From: Chamaelirium japonicum
Taxonomy: Eukaryota; Streptophyta; Magnoliopsida; Liliales; Melanthiaceae
Length of the DNA stretch: 64,000 nucleotides
NCBI GenBank assembly: GCA_947650365.1
Contig: CANTAL010000139.1
Span: forward strand, 248,001-312,000
Direction: 5' to 3'
Shown: positions 28,401 to 44,200 of the stretch, one piece after another
Layout of the letters: each line of letters begins with the position of its first letter
How positions within the stretch are numbered: the first letter of the stretch is position 1
Position numbers and translations under genes: made by a program
The notes under the pieces: model-generated
What the model saw: the letters and a program-made list of their open reading frames with translations, nothing else
Database searches by the model: none
What the model was told of the DNA's origin: nothing

Positions 28401-29250
28401 ATTCATTCCTATGATCTATTCTAATTCATTCGCTCGAATGTATCCATTTTAATTCATTTGTACGATCCATTCTAATTCATTCGTACGATCAAATTCGTTC
28501 GTACGATCCATTCTAATTCATTCGTACGATCGATTCTAATTCATTCGCACTATCCAATCTAATTCATTCGTAGGATCCATTCTAATTCATTCGTATGATC
28601 CATTCTAATTTATTCGTTCAAATATAACCATTCTAATTCATTCGTACGATCCATTCTAATTCATTCGCACGATCCATTCTAATTCATTCGCACGAATGTA
28701 TCCATTTAACTCATTTGCACGATCCATTCTAATTCATTCCTATGATCTATTCTAATTCATTCGTACGATCCATTCTAATTCATTCGCTCGAATGTATCTA
28801 TTCTAATTCATTCGTACGATCCATTCTAATTCGTTCATATGATCCATTCTAATTCGTTCGTACGATCCATTCTAATTCGTTCGTACGATCTATTCTAATT
28901 CATTCGTATGATCCATTCTAATTCATTCCTACGATCTATTCTAATTCATTCGCTCGAATATATCCATTCTAATTCATTCGTTCGATCCATTCTAATTCAT
29001 TCGCACGATCCATTCTAATTCATTCGTATGATCCATTCTAATCCATTCATACGATCCATTCTAATTCTTTCGTACGATCCATTCTAATTCATTCGCACGA
29101 ATGTATCCATTCTAGTTCATTCGTACGATCCATTCTAATTCATTCGTTCGATCCATTTTAATTCATTCGCACGATCCATTCTAATTCATTCGTACGATCA
29201 ATTCTAATTCATTCGCACGAATGTATACATTCTAATTCATTCGTACGATC

Positions 29251-31527
29251 CTGAATTAGAATGGATCGTACTAATAAATTAGAATGGATACCTTTGTCCA
29301 TATGAATTAGAATGGATCGTACGAATGAATTAGAATGGATCATATTAATGAATTAGAATGGATCGTACGAATGAATTAGAATGGATACATTCATGCGAAT
29401 GAATTAGAATGGATCGTGCGAATCCATTAGACTGGATCGTGCGAAAGAATAAGAATGGATCATACGAATGAATTAGAATGGATCGTACGAATTAATTAGA
29501 ATGGATACATTCGTGCGAATGAATTAGAATGGATTGTATGAATGAATTAGAATGGACCGTACGAATGAATTAGAATGGATCATACGAATTAATTAGAATG
29601 GATCATACGAATGAATTAGAATGGATCGTACGAATGAATTAGAATGGATCGTACGAATAAACTAGAATGGATCGTACGAATGAACTAGAATGCATACATT
29701 CGTGCGAATGAATTAGAATGGATCGTACGAATGAATTAGAATGGATCGTACGAATGAATTAGAATGGATCTTACGAATGAATTAGAATGGATCATATGAA
29801 TGAATTAGAATGGATCGTATGAATGAATTAGAATGGATATATTCGTGCGAATGAATTATAATGGACCGGACGAATGAATTAGAATGGATCGTACGAATGA
29901 ATTAGAATGGATCAAATGAATGAATTAGAATGGTTACATTCATGCGAATGAATTAGAATGGATCATACGAATAGATTAGAATGGATCCTACGAATGGATT
30001 AGAATGGATACATTCGTGCGAATGAATTAGAATGGATTGTATGAATGAATTAGAATGGATCGTACGAATGAATTAGAATGGATTGTATGAGTGAATTAGA
30101 ATGGATACGAAGGAATTAGAATGGATCGTACGAAGGAATTAGAATGGATCATACGAATGAAATAGAATGGATCGTACGAAGGAATTAGAATGGATCGTAC
30201 GAAGGAATTAGAATGGATCGTACGAAGGAATTAGAATGGATCGTACGAATGAATTAGAATGGATATATTCGTGCAAATGAATTAGAATGGATCGTATGAA
30301 TGAATTAGAATGGATACATTCATGCGAATGAATTAGAATGGATCGTATGAATGAATTAGAATGGATCGTGTGAAAGAATTAGAATGGATCGTACAAATGA
30401 ATTAGAATGGATCGTGCGAATGAATTAGACTGGATCGTATGAATGAATTAGAATAGATTTTGTGAATGAATTAGAATTGATCGTACGAATGAATTAGAAT
30501 GGATACATTCGTGCGAATGAATTAGAATGGATTGTATGAATGAATTAGAATGGATCGTACGAATGAATTAGAATGGATCGTATGAGTGAATTAGAATGGA
30601 TACGAAGGAATTAGAATGGATCGTACGAAGGAATTAGAATGGATCATACGAATGAAATAGAATGGATCGTACGAAGGAATTAGAATGGATCGTACGAAGG
30701 AATTAGAATGGATCGTACGAATGAATTAGAATGGATATATTTGTGCAAATGAATTAGAATGCATCGTATGAATGAATTAGAATGGATCGTATGAGTGAAT
30801 TAGAACGGATAGTACGAATGAAGTAGAATGGATCGTATGAATGAATTAGAATGGATACATTCGTGTGAGTGAATTAGAATGGATCGTATGAATGAATTAG
30901 AATAGATTGTCCGAATGAATTAGAATGGATCGTACGAATGAATTAGAATGGATATATTCGTGCGAATGAATTAGAATGGATCGTACAAATGAATTAGAAT
31001 GGATCGTACGAATGAATTAGAATAGATTGCGCGAATGAATTAGAATGGATCGTACGAATGAATTAGAATGGATCGTACGAAGGAATTAGAATGGATCGTA
31101 CGAATGAATTAGAATGGATCGTACGAATGAATTAGAATGGATCGTACGAAGGAATTAGAATGGATCGTACGAATGAATTAGAATGGATCGTACGATTGAA
31201 TTAGAATGGATCATACGAATGAGTAAGAATGGATCGTAAGAATGAATTAGATTGGATTGTACGATCCATTCTAATTCATTAGCATGGATCGTGCTAATGA
31301 ACTAGAATGGAATATACGAATGAATTAGAATGGATTTTAGAATGGATCGTACGATTGAATTAGAATGAATTAGAATGGATCGTACGAATGAATTAGAATA
31401 GATCATAGGAATGAATTAGAATGGATCGTGCAAATGAATTAGAATGGATACATTCGTACGAATGAATTAGAATGGATCGTACGAATGAATTTGAATGGAT
31501 CGTACGAATGAATTCGAATGGATCGTA
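29251..31527 (+). repeat. Longest F block of the satellite, with internal segmental duplication
   Basis: About 2.28 kb in the GAATGAATTAGAATGG orientation, except for one reversed monomer at about 31262-31282. It holds two copies of a segment of about 495 bp, starting near 30006 and 30501. Both have the unusual GTATGAGTGAATTAG followed by GGATACGAAGGAATTAG and several GAAGGAATTAG monomers. A third copy forms most of the F block 48201-48885. Confidence 0.75.
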
Positions 31528-34500
31528 CGATCCATTCTAATTCATTCATACAATCCATTCTAATTCATTCGCACGAATGTATCCATTCTAATCCATTCGT
31601 ACGATCCATTCTAATCCATTCGTACGATCCATTCTAATTCATTCGCATGAATGTAACCATTCTAATTCATTCACACGATCGTATGAATTAGAATGGATAC
31701 ATTTGTACGAATGAATTAGAATGGATCGTGCGAATCTATTAGACTGGATCGTGCGAATGAATAAGAATGGATCATACGAATGAATTAGAATGGATCGTAC
31801 GAATTAATTAGAATGGATACATTCGTGCGAATGAATTAGAATGGATTGTATGAATGAATTAGAATGGATCGTACGAATAAATTAGAATGGATCATACGAA
31901 TTAATTAGAATGGATCATACGAATGAATTAGAATGGATCGTACGAATGAACTAGAATGGATCGTACGAATGAACTAGAATGGATACATTCGTGTGAATGA
32001 ATTAGAATGGATCGTACGAATGAATTAGAATGGATCGTACGATTCATTCTAATTCATTCGTACGATCCATTCTAATACATTCGTACGATTCATGCTAATT
32101 CATTTACACGATCCATTCTAATTCATTCGTACGATCCATTCTTATTCATTCATACGATCCATTCAAATTCATTCGCACAATCCATTCTAATTCATTCGTA
32201 CAATCCGTTCTAATTCATTCGTATGATCCATTCTAACTCATTCAGTGGATCCATTCTAATTCATTCGTACGATCCATTCTAATTCATTCCCACGATCCAT
32301 TCTAATTTATTCGTACGATCCATTCTAATTCATTCGTACGATCTATTCTAATTCATTCGCACGAATGTAACCATTCTAATTCATTCATACGATTCATTCT
32401 AATTCATTCGTATGAGCTATTCTAATTCATTCGTACGATCTATTCTAATTCATTCGTACGATCCATTGTAATTCATTCATACAATCCATTTAGATTCATT
32501 CGCACAAATGTATCCATTCAAATTCATTCGTACGATCCAGTCTAATTCATTCGCACGATCCATTCTAATTCATTCGCACGAATACATCCATTCTAATTCT
32601 TTCGTACGATGCATTCTAATTCATTCGTACGATCCATTCTAATTCATTCATTTGATCCATTCTAATTCATTCGTACGGTGCATTCTAATTCATTCGTCCA
32701 ATCCATTCTAATTCATTCGCACAAATGTATCCATCATATTCATTCGTACGATCCATTCTAATTAATTCGTACGATCCATTCTAATTCATTCGTAAGATCC
32801 ATTCTAATTCATTCGTACGATCCATTCTAATTCATTCGTACGATCCATTCTAATTCATTCGCACGAATGTATCCATTCTAGTTCATTCGTACGATCCATT
32901 CTAATTTATTCGAACGATCCATTCTAATTCATTCGCACGATCCATTCTAATTCATTCGTACGATTAATTCTAATTCATTCGCACGAATGTATCCATTCTA
33001 ATTCATTCGTATGATCCTGAATTAAAATGGATCGTACGAATGAATGGATCGTGCGAATGAATTAGAATGGAATATACGAATGAATTAGAATGGATCATAC
33101 AAATTAATTAGAATGGATCATACGAATGAATTAGAATGGATCGTACGAATGAATTAGAATGGATCGTGCGAATGAATTAGAATCTAATTCATTCGTACGA
33201 TCCATTCTAATTCATTTATACAATCCATTCTAATTCTTTCACACGATCCATTCTAATTCATTCGTACGATCCATTCTAATTCATTCATACAATCCATTCT
33301 AATTCATTTGCACGAATGTATCCATTCAAATCCATTCGTACGATCCATTCTAATCCATTCTAATCCATTCGTACGATCCATTCTAATTCATTCGCATGAA
33401 TGTAACCATTCTAATTCATTCATTTGATCCATTCTAATTCATTCGTACGATCCATTCTAATTCATTCGTCCGATCCATTCTAATTCATTCGCACGAATGT
33501 ATCCATTTTAATTCATTCGTACGATCCATTCTAATCCATTCTAATTCTTTCACATGATTCATTCTAATTCATTCGTAGGATCCATTCTAATTCATTCGTA
33601 CAATCTATTCTATTTCATTCGTACGATCCATTCTTACTCATTCGTATGATCCATTCTAATTCATTCGGACGAATGTATCCATTCTAATTTATTCATATGA
33701 TCCATTCTAATTCATTCGTAAGATCCATTCTAACTCATTCGTATGATCCATTCTAATTCATTCGTACGATCCATTCTAATTCATTCGCACGAATGTATCC
33801 ATTCTAGTTCATTCGTACGATCCATTCTAATTCATTCGTACGATCCATTCTAATTCATTTGCACGATCCATTCTAATTCATTCATACGATCCATTCTAAT
33901 TCATTCATACGATCCATTCTAATTCATTCATACGATCCATTCTAATTCATTCGTACGATCCATTCTAATTCATTCGCACAAATGTATCCATTCTAATTCA
34001 TTCGTACGATCCATTCTAATTCATTCGCACGATCCATTCTAATTCATTTGTACGATCCATTCTAATTCTTTCACACGATCCATTCTAATTCATTCGTACG
34101 ATCCATTCTAATTCATTCGTGCAATCCACTCTATTTCATTCGTACGATCCATTCTTACTCATTCGTACGATCCATTCTAATTCATTCACACGAATGTATC
34201 CATTCGTACGAATGAAGTAGAATGGATTGTACGAATGAATTAGAATGGATCGTACGAATGAATTAGAATGGATCGTACGAATGAATTAGAATGGATCGTA
34301 CGAATGAATTAGAATAGATCGTACGAATGAATTAGAATGGATCATACGAAGGAATTAGAATGGATCGTACGAATGAATTAGAATGGATATATTCGTGCAA
34401 ATGAATTAGAATGGATCGTATGAATGTATTAGAATGGATACATTCGTGCGAATGAATTAGAATGGATCGGACGAATGAATTAGAATAGATCGTACGAATG

Positions 34501-37500
34501 AATTAGAATGGATCGTACGAAGGAATTAGAATGGATTGTACGAATGAACTAGAATGGATTAGAATGGATTGTATGAATGAATTAGAATGGATCGTACGAA
34601 TGAGTTAGAATGGATCGTGCGAATGAATTAGAATGGATCGTACGAATGAATTAGAATGGATCGTGCGAAAGAATTAGAATGGATCGTACGAATGAATTAG
34701 AATGGATCGTACGAATGAATTAGAATGGATCATATTAATGAATTAGAATGGATCGTACGAATGAATTAGAATGGATACATTCGTGCGAATGAATTAGAAT
34801 GGATCATACGAATGAATTAGAATGGATCGTACGAAGGAATTAGAATGGATCGTACGAATGAATTAGAATGGATCTTACGAATGAATTAGAATGGATCGTA
34901 CGAATGAATTAGAATGGATCGTACGAATGAATTAGAATGGATCGTGTGAATGAATTAGAATAGATCGTACGAATGAATTAGAATGGATCGTGTGAAAGAA
35001 TTAGAATGGATCGTACGAATGAATTAGAATGGATCGTACGAATGAATTAGAATGGATCATACGAATGAATTAGAATGGATCATATTAATGAATTAGAATG
35101 GATCGTACGAATGAATTAGAATGGATACATTCGTGAGAATGAATTAGAATGGATCATACGAATGAATTAGAATGGATCGTACGAATGAATTAAAATGGAT
35201 CTTACGAACGAATTAGAATGGATCGTACGAATGAATTAGAATGGATCGTACGAATGAATTAGAATGGATACATTCGTGCGAATGAATTAGAATGGATCGG
35301 ACGAATGAATTAGAATGGATCGTACGAATGAATTAGAATGGATCGTACGAATGAATTAGAATGGATCGTACGAATAAATTAGAATGGATACATTCATCCG
35401 AATGAATAGAATGGATCATACGAATGAGTAAGAATGGATCATACGAATGAAATAGAATAGATTGTACGAATCAATTAGAATGGATCCTACGAATGAATTA
35501 GAATGGATCGTGTGAAAGAATTAGAATGGATTGTATGAATGAATTAGAATGGATCGTATGAATGAATTAGAATGGATCGTGCGAATGAATTCGAATGGAT
35601 CATACGAATTAATTAGAATGGATCATACGAATGAATTAGATGGATCGTACGAATGAATTAGAATAGATCATACGAATGAATTAGAATGGATCGTGCGAAT
35701 GAATTATTATGGATCGTACGAATGAATTAGAATGGATACATTTGTGCGAATGAATTAGAATGGATCGTACGAATGAATTAGAATGGATCGTACGAATGGA
35801 TTAGAATGGATCGTACGAATAAATTAGAATGGATACATTCGTCCGAATGAATTAGAATGGATCATACGAATGCGTAAGAGTGGATCGTACGAATGAAATA
35901 GAATAGATTGTACGAATGAATTAGAATGGATCCTACGAATGAATTAGAATAGATCGTGTGAAAGAATTAGAATGGATTGTATGAATGAATTAGAATGAAT
36001 TCGTACGATCCATTCGAATTCATTCGCACGATCCATTCTAATTCATTCATACGATACATTCTAATTCATTCATACAATCCATTCTAATTCTTTCACACGA
36101 TCCATTCTAATTCATTCGTAGGATCCATTCTAATTCATTCGTACAATCTATTCTATTTCATTCGTACGATCCATTCTTACTCATTCGTATGATCCATTCT
36201 AATTCATTCGGACGAATGTATCTATTCTAATTCATTCGTGCGATCCATTCTAATTCATTCGTACGATCCATTCTAATTCATTCGTACGATCCATTCTAAT
36301 TCATTCATACGATCTATTCTAATTCATTTATACAATCTATTCTAATTCTTTCACACGATCCATTCTAATTCATTCGTACGATCCATTCTAATTCCTTCGT
36401 ACAATCTATTCTATTTCATTCGTACGATCCATTCTTACTCATTCGTATGATCCATTCTTATTCATTCGGACGAATGTATCCATTCTAATTTATTCGTACG
36501 ATCCATTCTAATCCATTCGTTCGATCCAATCAAATTCATTCATACGATCCATTCTTACTAATTCGTATGATCCATTCTAATTCAATCATACGATCCATTC
36601 TAATTCCTTCGTACGATCCATTCTAATTCATTCGTACGATCCATCCTAATTCATTCATACGATCCATTCTAATTCCTTCATACGATCCATTCTAATTCAT
36701 TCGTACGATCCATTCTAATTCATTCGCGCAATCTATTCTAATTCATTCGTACGATCCATTCTAATTCATTCGTACGATCCATTCTAATTCATTCATACAA
36801 TCCATTCTAATTTATTCGCACGTATCCATTCTAATTCATTCGTACGATCGATTCTAATTCATTAATATGATCCATTCTAATTCATTCGTACGATCCATTC
36901 TAATTCATATGCACAAAGGTATCCATTCTAATTCATTCGTACGATCCATTCTAATTCAGGATCGTACGAATGAATTAGAATGGATACATTCGTGCGAATG
37001 AATTAGAATTGATCGTACGAATGACTTAGAAAGGATCGTGCGAATGAATTAAAATGGATCGTACGAATGAATTAGAATGGATAGTACGAATGAACTTGAA
37101 TGGATACATTCGTGCGAATGAATTAGAATGGATCGTACGAATGAATTAGAATGGATCGTACGAATGAATTAGAATGGATCTTACGAATGAATTAGAATGG
37201 ATCGTACGAATGAATTAGAATGGATCGTACGAATGAATTAGAATGGATACATTCGTGCGAAAGAATTAGAATGGATCGGACGAATGAATTAGAATGGATC
37301 GTACGAATGAATTAGAATGGATCAAATAAATGAATTAGAATGGTTACATTCATGCGAATGAATTAGAACGGATCGTACGAATGGATTAGAATGGATCGTA
37401 CGAATGGATTAGAATCGATACTTTGAGCGAATGAATTAGAATGGATCGTACGAATGAATTAGAATGGATCGTACGAATGGATTAGAATGGATCCTACGAA

Positions 37501-40500
37501 TGGATTAGAATGGATACCTTTGTGCATATGAATTAGAATGGATCGTACGAATGAATTAGAATGGATCATATTAATAAATTAGAATGGATCGTACGAATGA
37601 ATTAGAATGGATACATTCGTGAGAATGAATTAGAATGGATCGTGCGAATCAATTAGACTGGATCGTGCGAATGAATAAGAATAGATCATACGAATGAATT
37701 AGAATGGATCGTACGAATTAATTAGAATGGATACATTCGTGCGAATGAATTAGAATGGATTGTATGAATGAATTAGAATGGATCGTACGAATGAATTAGA
37801 ATGGATCATACGAATTAATTAGAATGGATCATACGAATGAATTAGAATGGATCGTACGAATGAATTAGAATGGATCGTACGAATGAATTAGAATGGATAC
37901 ATTCGTGCGAATGAATTAGAATGGATTGTGCGAATGAATAAGAACAGATCGGGCGAATGAATTAGAATGGATCGTACGAATGAATTAGAATGGATACATT
38001 TGTGCAAATGAATGAGAATGGATCGTACGAATGAATTAGAATGGATCGTATGAATGAATTAGAATGGATCGTACGAATGAATTAGAATGGATCGTATGAA
38101 TGAATTAGAATAGATCGTATGAATGAATTAGAATGGATCGTGCGAATGAATTAGAATGGATCGTACGAATGAATTAGAATGGATCGTACGAATGAACTAG
38201 AATGGATACATTCGTGCGAATGAATTAGAATGGATCGTACGAATGAATTAGAATGGATCGTACGAATGAATTAGAATGGATCTTACGAATGAATTAGAAT
38301 GGATCGTACGAATGAATTAGAATGGATCGTACGAAAGAATTAGAATGGATCTTACGAATGAATTAGAATGGATCGTACGAATGAATTAGAATGCATCGTA
38401 TGAATGGTTTAGAATGGATACATTCGTGCGAATGAATTAGAATGGATCGAACGATTGAATTAGAATGGATCGTACGAATGAATTATAATGGATCAAATGA
38501 ATGAATTAGAATGGTTACATTCATGCGAATGAATTAGAATGGATCATACGAATGGATTAGAATGGATCGTACGAATGGATTAGAATGGATACATTCGTGC
38601 GAATGAATTAGAATGGATCATATGAATGAGTAAGAATAGATCGTACGAATGAAATAGAATGGATTGTGCGAATGAATTAGAATGGATCGTACGAATGAAT
38701 TAGAATGGATCGTGTGAAAGAATTAGAATGGATTATATGAATGAATTAGAATAGATCGTATGAATGAATTAGAATGGATCGTACGAATGAATTAGAATGG
38801 ATCGTACGAATGAACTAGAATGGATACATTCGTGCGAATGAATTAGAATGGATCGTACGAATGAATTAGAATGGATCGTACGAATAAATTAGAATGGATC
38901 TTACGAATGAATTAGAATGGATCGTACGAATGCACGATCCATGCTAATTCATTCGTTCGATCAATTCTAATTCATTAGCACGATCCATTCTAATTCATTC
39001 GTATGATCCAGTCTAATTCACTCGCACGCTCCATTCTAATTCATTCGTACGATCCATTCTAATTCTTTCACACGATCCTTTCTAATTCATTCGTACGATC
39101 CATTCTAATTCATTCGTACGATCCATTATAATTCATTCGTACGATCCATTCTAATTCATTCGTACGATCCATTCTAATTCCTTCGTACGATCCATTCTAA
39201 TTCATTCATACAATCCATTCTAATTCTTTCACACGATCCATTCTAATTCATTCGTACAATCCATTCTAATTCATTTGTGCAATCCATTCTATTTCATTCG
39301 TACGATCCATTCTTACTCATTCGTACGATCCTTTCTAATTCATTCACACGAATGTATCCATTCGTACGAATGAATTAGAATAGATTGTACGAATGAATTA
39401 GAATGGATCGTACGAATGAATTAGAATGGATCGTACGAAGGAATTAGAATGGATCGTACGAATGAATTAGAATGGATCGTACGAATGAATTAGAATAGAT
39501 CGTACGAATGAATTAGAATGGATCGTACGAAGGAATTAGAATGGATCGTACAAATGATTTAGAATGGATATATTCGTGCAAATGAATTAGAATGGATCGT
39601 ATGAATGTATTAGAATGGATCGTATGAGTGAATTAGAATGGATTGTATGAATGAATTAGAATGGATCGTACGAATGAATTAGAATGGATCGTGCGAATGA
39701 ATTAGAATGGATCGTATGAATAAATTAGAATGGATGGATCATGCGAATGAATTAGAATGGATCGTACGAATAAATTAGAATGGATACATTCGTCCGAATG
39801 AATTAGAATGGATCATACGAATGAGTAAGAATGGATCGTACTAATAAAATAGAATAGATTGTACGAATGAATTAGAATGGATCCTACGAATGAATTAGAA
39901 TGGATCGTGTGAAAGAATTAGAATGGATTGTATGAATGAATTAGAATGGATCGTATGAATGAATTAGAATGGATCGTGTGAATGAATTCGAATGGATCGT
40001 ACGATCCATTCTAATTCATTCATATAATCCATTCTAATTCATTCGCACGAACGTATCCATTCTAATCCATTCGTACGATCCATTCTAATCCATTCGTACG
40101 ATCCATTCTAATTCATTCGCATGAACGTAACCATTCTAATTCATTCATTTGATCCATTCTAATTCATTCGTACGATCCATTCTAATTCATTCGTCTGATC
40201 CATTTTAATTCATTCGCACGAATGTATCCATTCTAATTCATTCGTACGATCCATTCTAATTCATTCGTACGATCCATTCTAATTCATTCGTAAGATCCAT
40301 TCTAATTCATTCCCACGATCCATTCTAATTTATTCGTACGATCCATTCTAATTCATTCGTACGATCTATTCTAATTCATTCGCACGAATGTAACCATTCT
40401 AATTCATTCATACGATTCATTCTAATTCATTCGTATGAGCTATTCTAATTCATTCGTACGATCCATTCTAATTCATTCGTACGATCCATTGTAATTCATT

Positions 40501-41049
40501 CATACAATCCATTTAGATTCATTCGCACAAATGTATCCATTCAAATTCATTCGTACGATCCAGTCTAATTCATTCATACGATCCATTCTAATTCATTCGC
40601 ACGAATATATCCATTCTAATTCTTTCATACGATGCATTCTAATTCATTCGTACGATCCATTCTAATTCATTCTCACAAATGTATCCATTCTAATTCATTC
40701 ATACGATCCATTCTAATTCATTCCTACGATCTATTCTAATTCATTCGCTCGAATGTATCCATTTTAATTCATTCGTACGATCCATTCTAATTCATTCGTA
40801 CAATCTAATTCATTCGTACGTTCCATTCTAATTCATTCGTACGATCGATTCTAATTCATTCGCACTATCCATTCTAATTCATTCGTACGATCCATTCTAA
40901 TTCATTCGTATGATCCATTCTAATTTATTCGTTCAAATATATTCATTCTAATTCATTCGTACGATCCATTCTAATTCATTCACACGATCCATTCTAATTC
41001 ATTCGCACGAATGTATCCATTCTCATTCATTTGCACGATCCATTCTAAT

Positions 41050-41210
41050 TCATTCCTATGATCTATTCTAATTCATTCGTACGATCCATTCTAATTCATT
41101 CTAATTCATTCGTACGATCCATTCTACGATCCATTCTAATTCATTCGTATATTCCATTCTAATTCATTAGCACGATCCATGCTAATGAATTAGAATGGAT
41201 CGTACGATCC
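41050..41210. repeat. Recurrent orientation-switch segment (copy 3 of 3)
   Basis: Same monomer order and flip as 23615-23765 and 25245-25410, with one F monomer at about 41183-41205 between R stretches. Confidence 0.7.
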
Positions 41211-44200
41211 AATCTAATTCATTCATATGATCAATTCTTACTCATTCGTATGATCCATTCTAATTCAATCGTACGATCCATTCTAATTCCTCCGTACGAT
41301 CCATTCTAATTCATTCGTACGATCCATTCTAATTCATTCGTACGATCCATTCTAATTCCTTCTTACGATCCATTCTAATTCATTCGTACGATCCATTCTA
41401 ATTCATTCGCGCAATCTATTCTAATTCATTCATACGATCCATTCTAATTCATTCGTACGATCCATTCTAATTCATTCATACAATCCATTCTAATTTATTC
41501 GCACGAATGTATCCATTCTAATTCATTCATACAATCCATTCTAATTCATTCGCACAATCTATTCTAATTCATTCATACGATCCATTCTAATTCATTCGCA
41601 CGAATGTATCCATTCTAATTCATTCATACGGTCCATTCTACTTCATTCATACCATCCGTTCTAATTCACTCATACGATCCATTCTAATTCATTCATACGA
41701 TCCATTCTAATTCATTTGCACAAATATATCCATTCTAATTCATTCGTACGATCCATTCTAATTCCTTCGTACGATCCATTCTAATTCCTTCGTACGATCC
41801 ATTCTAATTCCTTCGTACGATCCATTCTATTTCATTCGTATGATCCATTCTAATTCCTTCGTACGATCCATTCTAATTCCTTCGTATCCATTCTAATTCA
41901 CTCATACGATCCATTCTAATTCATTCGCACGATCCATTCTAATTCATTCATACAATTCATTCTAATTCTTTCACACGATCCATTCTAATTCATTCGTACG
42001 ATCCATTCTAATTCATTCGCACAATCCATTCTATTTTATTCGTACGATCCATTCTTACTCATTCGTATGATCCATTCTAATTCATTCGCACGAATGTATC
42101 CATAATGGATCATACGAATGAGTAAGAATGGATCGTACGAATGAAATAGAATGGATTGTGCGAATGAATTAGAATGGATCGGACGAATGAATTAGAATGG
42201 ATCGTACGAATAAATTAGAATGGATACATTCATCCGAATGAATTAGAATGGATCATACGAATGAGTAAGAATGGATCGTACGAATGAAATAAAATAGATT
42301 GTACGAATGAATTAGAATGGATTCGTACGAATGAATTAGAATCGATACATTCGTGCGAATAAATTAGAATGGATCGTACCAATGAGTCAGAATGGATCGT
42401 ACGAATGAAATAGAATGGATTGTGCGAATGAATTAGAATGGATCGTACGAATGAATTAGAATGGATTGTGTGAAAGAATTAGAATGGATTGTATGAATGA
42501 ATTAGAATAGATCGTATGAATGAATTAGAATGGATCGTACGAATGAATTAGAATGGATCGTACGAATGAATTAGAATGGATCGTACGAATGAATTAGAAT
42601 GGATACATTCGTGCGAATGAATTAGATTGGATACACTCGTGCGAAAGAATTAGAATAGATCATATGAATGAATTAGAATGGATCCTATGAATGAATTAGA
42701 ATGGATCATGTGAATGAATTAGAATGGATCGTATGAATGAATTAGAATGGATCGTGCTAATGAATTAGAATTGATCGAATGAATGAATTAGCATGGATCG
42801 TGCTAATGAATTAGAATGGAACGTACGAATGAATTAGAATGGATCGTGTGAAAGAATTAGAATGGATTGTATGAATGAATTAGAATGAATTCGTACGATC
42901 CATTCGAATTCATTCGCACGATCCATTCTAATTCATTCATACGATCCATTCTAATTCATTCATACGATCCATTCTAATTTATTCGCACAAATGTATCTAT
43001 TCTAGTTCATTCGTATGATCCATTCGAATTCATTCGCACGATCCATTCTAATTCATTCATACGATCCATTCTAATTCATTCATACAATCAATTCTAATTC
43101 TTTCGCACGAATGTATCCATTCTAATTCATTCGCACGAATGTATCCATTCTAATTCATTCGTACGATCCATTCTAATTCATTCGTACGATCCATTCTAAT
43201 TCATTTGTACGATCCATTCTAATTCATTCATACGATCTGTTCTAATTCATTCATACAATCCATTCTAATTCTTTCACACGATCCATTCTAATTCATTCAT
43301 ACGATCCATTCTAATTCATTCGCACAATCCATTCTATTTCATTCGCACGAATGTATCCATTCTAAATCATTCATACGATCCATTCTAATTCATTCGTACG
43401 ATCCATTCTAAATCATTCGTACAATCCATTCTATTTCATTCGTACGATCTATTCTAATTCATTCGTACGATCCATTCTAATTCATTTATACGATCTATTC
43501 TAATTCATTCATACAATCCATTCTAATTCTTTCACACGATCCATTCTAATTCATTCGTACGATCCATTCTAATTCATTCGTACGATCCATTCTTACTCAT
43601 TGGTATGATCCATTCTAATTCATTCGCACCAATGTATCCATTCTAATTCATTCGTACGAATCTATTCTAATTCATTCGTACAATCCATTCTATTTCATTC
43701 GTTCGATCCATTCTTACTTATTCGTATAATCCATTCTAATTCATTCGCACAAAAGTTTCCATTCTAAATCATTCGTACGATCCATTCTAATTCATTCGTA
43801 CGATCCATTCTAAATCATTCGTAAAATCCATTCTATTTCATTCGTACGATCAATTCTAATTCATTAGCACGATCCATTCTAATTCATTCGTACGATCCAT
43901 TCAAATTCATTCGCATGATCCATTCTAATTCATTCGTACAATCCATTCTATTTCATTTGTACGATCCATTCTTTCTCATTCGTATGATCCATTCTAATTC
44001 ATTCGCACGAATGTATCCATTCTAATTCATTCGTACGATCCATTCTAATCTATTCGTACGATCCATTCTAATTCATTCGCATGAATGTAACCATTCTAAT
44101 TCATTCATTTGATCTATTCTAATTCATTCGTACGATCCATTCTAATTCATTCGTCCGATCCATTCTAATTCATTCGCACGAATTTATCCATTCTAACACA

